NCBI RefSeq assembly: GCF_031755915.1
Contig: NC_083386.1
Location: forward strand, 15,274,501 to 15,338,500
DNA length: 64,000 nt
Reading direction: 5' to 3'
DNA from: Ziziphus jujuba
Taxonomy: Eukaryota > Streptophyta > Magnoliopsida > Rosales > Rhamnaceae
Positions 59,874 through 64,000 of this stretch are shown here, piece after piece (position 1 is the first letter of the stretch; each line of letters opens with the position of its first letter). The notes below the pieces were generated by a model. It was not told the origin of the DNA. It made no database searches and saw only the letters and a program-made list of their open reading frames with translations. The position numbers and the translations under genes are program-made.

Positions 59874-60441
59874 TGTTGGGAAAAATTACCATGAATATAT
59901 GTAAATACATGTGGACAATTTAATATAAACTAAATAAAATAAAAAATAATAATTAAAGCATTTTAGAACCTGTAGGTCCTTGAATTGATTTGCTTTCTAG
60001 AAGGTTGACCGAGGGCTGTGTGATACCATAGTGTCTTTAAGATGTTTTATGCCCACCGATGCAGGAGTTTTGTAGCGAACGTCTCCCAGCATACAACGAC
60101 TGCAAAAGCTTTCAGATTCAGCACCCCCAAAGCTTTTCTCTTCGAACTATTTGTGTACCTTCACTTTACCACTATCACTCTTTTCTCTCTGGTTTTTTTT
60201 TTTTCCCGTTAAACTCAAAAACCCTTTTTTCTCTGTACTTTCTGAAAAAACTGCTAGAACGTTGAAAAGAATGTGTGCCACACTAACTCTCAACACACCA
60301 AAACTCTTTTCCTTAAAACTCTCAACTTCCCATGTTTGAAAATATTTCTTTTATTTTATTCAAAAATATTGTTTTTCCAAAAAGGTAGAGAAACAAAACC
60401 AAAGCCCAAAAACCTTTTAAGGCCCATATCATTCATATTTT
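59874..60441 (-). mobile_element. 5' LTR of the copia element, outer end missing
   Basis: It matches the left LTR from TGTTGGG through 'attcatatttt', then stops. The last 22-24 bp, including the terminal dinucleotide, are absent and B3-gene DNA follows directly. Confidence 0.9.
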
Positions 60442-61590
60442 GATAATATCGTGTTTTCTAACTGGCCGAGACTACTCGTCGTCGCTTCGGAACCACGAGC
60501 GCTGTCAACGTTTTTCAGTAGTGCCATGCCGTTATCGAAAACCACTTGATTCAAGAATCTCAACAGCCACCACTACAACTGACAGTGATGGTACTGCTTC
60601 TCGTCTAAAGAAGCTCCAAGAACAAGAAACTAAGGACGAGCTTGATCTTTCCTTATGGTTTTCACCTAATAACAAGAAGAGAAAAATTATCTCAATCGAT
60701 AACCATCCAAAATGCAGAAAATTAGTCTTTGATTCCGATTCTGCGGTGGCTCTTAAACTTTGGAGAATGAGGAAGCACAGCAAACAATACATAGAGGAAG
60801 AAGAGCGTTTGGGCATGACTACGAAGCTGAGTCTCTACGATCCATGGAGGATGAAGGACAAAAAGGTTGATATTGGAAACTATATTTATCGGGAACCACC
60901 AAAGACAACGACAAGCCATTCAATTACTTCTCTAAAGAAACTCCAAGAACAACAAACAATCCCAATTTCAATTGATGAGGATGAGCTCGATCTTTCCCTT
61001 TGGTTTTCAACCAACAACAATAAGAAGAGAAAAATTACCACAGTGGAAAACCAATACCATTCCAGTTCTCTTCCGAAACGCAAGAAATTTTCCTCTGATT
61101 CTGATTACGGCGTGGCTCTTAACATTTGGAGAATGAAGAACTACAGCAAACAAGACATGGCGGAAGAAGAAAGATTGGGCGTGACGACGAAGCTAAGCAT
61201 TTACGATCCATGGAGGATGAGGAAGGATCTGATGTCGAGGGATATCGGATACCTCAGCAGGTTGACGTTGAAATCGCATTGGACGGAGAAGTACTTCTTG
61301 CCCCACTTGGATATCAAACAGGTGGAGAGACGATGGTGTCACCGTTAAGGTTTTCGATTCTGACACCCATTCCAAACATGATTTGGCTTTCAAACTGTTA
61401 GAAATCGTCGAATAGCTACATCTTGAAGAGAGGATGGGTTAAGGAATTTGTGAAAAGGAGGAATCTCAAGACAGGTGATCAGATTGGAATGTTGTGCCAT
61501 GTGCCGTTAATGGATGCTCCTTCACAGTCCATGCTCAAAATCTACTTTTTCGTACTTAAACGGGCTCAATCAAAACAAGATTGATTATTG
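60440..61590 (+). pseudogene. B3-domain (DUF313/REM-type) transcription-factor pseudogene
   Basis: B3 proteins of this plant-specific family are DNA-binding nuclear proteins. One frame (60440-61348) has no proper ATG at its start because the copia LTR abuts it. It contains two tandem copies of a module: 'LKKLQEQ', 'DELDLSLWFS', a KKRK basic patch, 'EEERLG.TTKLS.YDPWRM'. Only the second copy leads into the B3 domain ('SRDIGYLSRLTL', 'EKYFLPHLDIKQ'). The domain continues after a frameshift near 61325 ('DGVTVKVFDSDTHSKHDLAF'), and after a second one near 61400 ('NSYILKRGWVKEFVKRRNLK', 'TGDQIGM'). A further shift lies near 61520. With no start and broken domain frames it is very probably non-functional. 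Confidence 0.82.
60605..61222 (+). repeat. Internal tandem duplication in the B3 gene
   Basis: Unit 1 (60605-60857) and unit 2 (60932-61222) encode about 85-97 residues each. Both begin 'LKKLQEQ' and end 'YDPWRM(K/R)'. The protein sequence is clearly similar with scattered differences, so the duplication is not recent. Confidence 0.85.
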
Positions 61591-62029
61591 AACAGAAATT
61601 TTACATATTGATTTTTGTATTCTGCTAGCTCCTGACCTCCTGTATTTAACACGTTCAAACTAAGTTTTAGCTATTTGTTTTTTTTTGTTCATCAGATGTA
61701 CAGAAGTTAATTAATTCACATATAGACATTTTGGAATACTATCTATGGTCTCTTTAAATAATATTGTAAGTTATTTAATCTTTTTGTTCTTGAAAAATGA
61801 TCATAATGTGCACGATTTTTGTGATTAAAATTAATTTTCCATATAATTTCATTATCTTAAACGATCAAAAACCAAAAAGGTTAACCATGGGGAAGAACTC
61901 TTCGAATTTTAATAAATTTGATTTTTTATTTTTACATTTTCTATTTATAATTCCATATATATATATATATATATATATGTAACGTTTGCAACGTTTTTTT
62001 TTTTTTTTTTTTGAATGATTTTGAATTAG
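61591..62029. other. Former 3' flank of the B3 gene, no gene seen
   Basis: AT-rich DNA with a TA array (61957-61979) and a T-run. The part 61738-61930 is repeated at 63598-63790. Confidence 0.6.
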
Positions 62030-62515
62030 TGGGCTTTAATTGGGCCATTTATGCTTGCTTTACTGATTTCCATTTTTGGGTTTTTGGAATAAGGAAAAAG
62101 GGAAAAATAAGGAAAAAGGGGTTGATGTTTTTGGATTTTTATTGAATTTTTCTCTCCCACGGTAACTCATTTTTGGAAAATATAGAAAAATTAGTTTTCT
62201 GCATATTTTGGTTAGTGAGTGTGGTAAATATTAGGTACTCTGAAAGTCGAGGAAAATCCAGGCGGTGCTTTATCTGAGATTTCGAATCCGTTGTATCCTA
62301 GGAGACTGCCGTCGGAAAACACCCACACCGATAGGACAAAAATTGTCTTAAGGAAACTATGGTACCACACAGACCTCGGACCATTTTTCAACTAGCTGAT
62401 TAAAGCTAAGGACATTCAGGTTCTCAATTTTATTTTATTAAACTTTGTAAATTTTTATTTACATATGTAGATCCACTTGTATATACACATATATTATATT
62501 CCCATAATATGTTAC
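62030..62515 (+). mobile_element. Diverged LTR related to the copia element
   Basis: Read on the plus strand it matches the reverse complement of the copia LTRs. The strongest stretch is 62330-62385: 'TGTCTTAAGGAAACTATGGT' then 'accacacagacctcgg', against 'TGTCTTAAGGACACTGTAGT' then 'atcacacagccctcg'. 'cccacaccgata' and the closing 'tttacatatgta-atccac-tgtatatacacatatat-ttccca' also correspond. The start is uncertain. No body is attached, so it is a solo LTR or fragment of an older relative in the same transcriptional direction as the minus-strand element reversed. Confidence 0.65.
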
Positions 62516-62523
62516 TTACAATA

Positions 62524-62550
62524 TGTGTGTGTGTGTGTGTGTGTGTGTGT
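62524..62550. repeat. (TG)n microsatellite
   Basis: About 13 uninterrupted GT units. Confidence 0.95.
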
Positions 62551-62838
62551 TACATAAAAGCATAAAGCATTTTTTCATTTGTTTAACCTTTTCTTTTTGT
62601 TCCTACTTAAATATAACATCTCTATTCACAAAATGATATAAAACATGGATCTTATTGACCCAATTTTAGAATTTATACTTCATGAATTATTTTGTACAAC
62701 AACAAAAATGAAATAAAAAAAATTAAGGACTAATTACTAAATATATATTTGGTAACACAGGACAACAAAAATTTAATCATTTGTACTGGACAAAAATAAA
62801 TAAAAATAAATAAAAACCGCTTAAAACAGGCTGTTAAG
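62551..62838. other. Intergenic, no gene seen
   Basis: A short AT-rich spacer between the diverged LTR and the hAT-type element. Confidence 0.6.
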
Positions 62839-62846
62839 GTTTGGTA

Positions 62847-63504
62847 TAAACCTGGCAATTCGTGTTCATGGGTTGTGTTTGTGTCAACCCGTTTAATAAT
62901 CGTGTCAAAAATATCTAACCCAAATACTACCCATTTATTAATCGTGTCAAGTACCTAAAACACTAACCCGACCTATTTATAAACACGTTAATACGACACG
63001 ATCCGTTTAACATGATTACTTTAACGGGTCGTGTTGACCTATTAACTTGTTAGCCTGAAATTGATCCATTAACTTGAAAACCAACCTAATAACCCGAAAA
63101 TTAACCTATTAACCCGAAAACTAACCTTTTTTTTTTTTTTGTTAAAGATTTATTTTTTATCTTTAAAAAATTAATAATAGAAAATTGTTTTTATAAAGTT
63201 TTTAATTTATAATATTTTTTTAGTTATTAAATATTATATTATAGATAAAATTATAATTTAAAATTAAATTTAAATGGGTTGTAATAGGTATATAATCGTG
63301 TCGGCTTGAAATTGATACGTTTAATAAATGAGTCATAACGGGTCAAGAGTTAAACGGGTCAACTCGAAAATGACACGATTAATAATCGTGTTAAATGGGT
63401 TGATCTGATTATGACTCGAATCCATTTATAATAAACTCAAACCCATGTATTTCATGTCGTTTTTGAATCGTATCGCTGTGTCATGATCCAAATTTCCACC
63501 TTTA
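62847..63504. mobile_element. hAT-type non-autonomous element (658 bp, TSD GTTTGGTA)
   Basis: The left end TAAACCTGGCAATT and right end (other strand) TAAAGGTGGAAATT are inverted repeats. GTTTGGTA flanks both sides perfectly (62839-62846 and 63505-63512); an 8-bp duplication is the hAT hallmark. The interior is rich in GGGTC/AACCCG motifs and short palindromes around ATTAATAAT flanked by GACACG/CGTGTC. It has no transposase. Confidence 0.85.
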
Positions 63505-63539
63505 GTTTGGTATATTTGTTTCCCCAACCCTGCATCAGG

Positions 63540-63795
63540 AAAAGTGCGAAAGTGCGAAAATGAGGAGGAATCTCAAGGTTTGGTATATATAAATATTGGA
63601 ATTCTATGGTCTTTAATGAATATTACAAGATTGTTCTTATTGTTTCTTGAATAATGGTAACAAAAAATGTACATGGTTTTTGTGAATGATTTGTTATTTA
63701 ATTTTTCTAATCTTAAACAATAAAAGACTAAAAGGTTAACCAGCGGAAACCGGGAAAGAACTCTTTTGAATTTTTATAAACTTGATGATTTTTTT
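63540..63795 (+). pseudogene. Second copy of the B3 gene's 3' end and flank
   Basis: 'gaggaggaatctcaag' (63560-63575) matches the B3 coding stretch at 61455-61470. 63598-63790 follows 61735-61930 ('ctatggtct', 'aatgtacatggtttttgtga' against 'gtgcacgatttttgtga', 'aaaggttaacca', 'aagaactctt'). Most of the coding region is absent. It suggests a former tandem pair of B3 genes, a usual arrangement for this family. Confidence 0.6.
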
Positions 63796-64000
63796 TTTTT
63801 TGGGGTATTAGTTTCCTAGTCACAGTATTTTGAATATGTTTATAAAAAAAAAAATGTTACGGTTTGAATACTTACTTGCACAATAGGGTTTCCTAAATCC
63901 AAGCTTGCGGTAATTAAAGTAGGAGATTTGCGAAATCTAAAAGTTACCATTTGATTAAGCACTTGAGACAAAGGGGAAGGTTTCCTAAATAAAAATCTTT
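63796..64000. other. Intergenic, no gene seen
   Basis: AT-rich DNA to the window end with T-runs and A-runs. No supported feature. Confidence 0.55.

Larger units (their letters stand above)
53451..60441 (-). mobile_element. Ty1/copia retrotransposon, near full-length, degenerate
   Basis: Two LTRs flank minus-strand gag, protease, integrase, reverse transcriptase and RNase H in that order, which is the Ty1/copia order. A polypurine tract adjoins the left (3') LTR. The LTRs differ at roughly 7-8% of positions compared by eye, plus an 11-bp indel, so the insertion is old. The outer end of the right LTR is lost, and no target duplication is found. Several in-frame stops and at least two frameshifts inactivate it. 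Confidence 0.93.

Noticed and set aside
60532..61393. Minus-strand frames in the B3 region
   Set aside because: They are antisense shadows; the plus strand carries the B3 motifs.

Overview
This is nuclear DNA of a flowering plant, most likely a eudicot. It is very AT-rich, dominated by old transposable elements, has long GT-AG introns, and carries one intact host gene whose product closely follows plant DCP2. No bacterial or organellar gene layout is present, although a small plastid-derived piece with a trnN-GUU copy lies near 39.1 kb. I cannot name the species.

Layout. (1) 1-0.85 kb is the 3' part of a Ty3/gypsy LTR, followed by a possible Mutator-like fragment. (2) 2.1-33 kb is a nest of elements. 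The substrate is a diverged non-coding repeat present in at least seven copies, spaced about 1.1-1.8 kb apart. Inserted in it are two copies of an unusually long (3.7-3.9 kb) LTR-like element with TG...CA ends, one of them with a perfect 5-bp target duplication. A third, truncated copy lies in reverse at 2.1-4.7 kb. Also inserted are a full-length but dead Ty3/gypsy element (19.2-27.2 kb), a PIF/Harbinger-like DNA element (28.5-29.8 kb) and a 5'-truncated LINE (30.0-31.5 kb). (3) 33-44.8 kb is mostly intergenic, with a 27-bp tandem repeat, two probable DNA-transposon relics, the plastid fragment, and a solo LTR of the same gypsy family in reverse orientation with a perfect GTTAT duplication. 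(4) 45.1-51.6 kb holds the one confident, intact gene: DCP2, the mRNA decapping Nudix hydrolase, in 8 coding exons encoding 320 residues. (5) 53.5-60.4 kb is a decayed Ty1/copia element on the minus strand whose leader holds a GC-rich cluster of CACGTG motifs. (6) 60.4-64 kb carries a broken B3-domain gene that directly abuts the copia LTR, a diverged relative of that LTR, a 658-bp hAT-type element with a perfect 8-bp duplication, and a duplicated piece of the B3 gene's 3' flank.

How the parts relate. DCP2 is the only gene I would expect to give a normal protein. Every transposon polyprotein has stops and frameshifts, and the element history can be read from target-site duplications and from empty sites in sister repeat copies. 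The least explained items are the giant-LTR family with its internal 20-bp tandem repeat (7, 5 and 4 units in the three copies), the unclassified substrate repeat, and the CACGTG-rich copia leader. I found no clear evidence of a new enzymatic or defence system.
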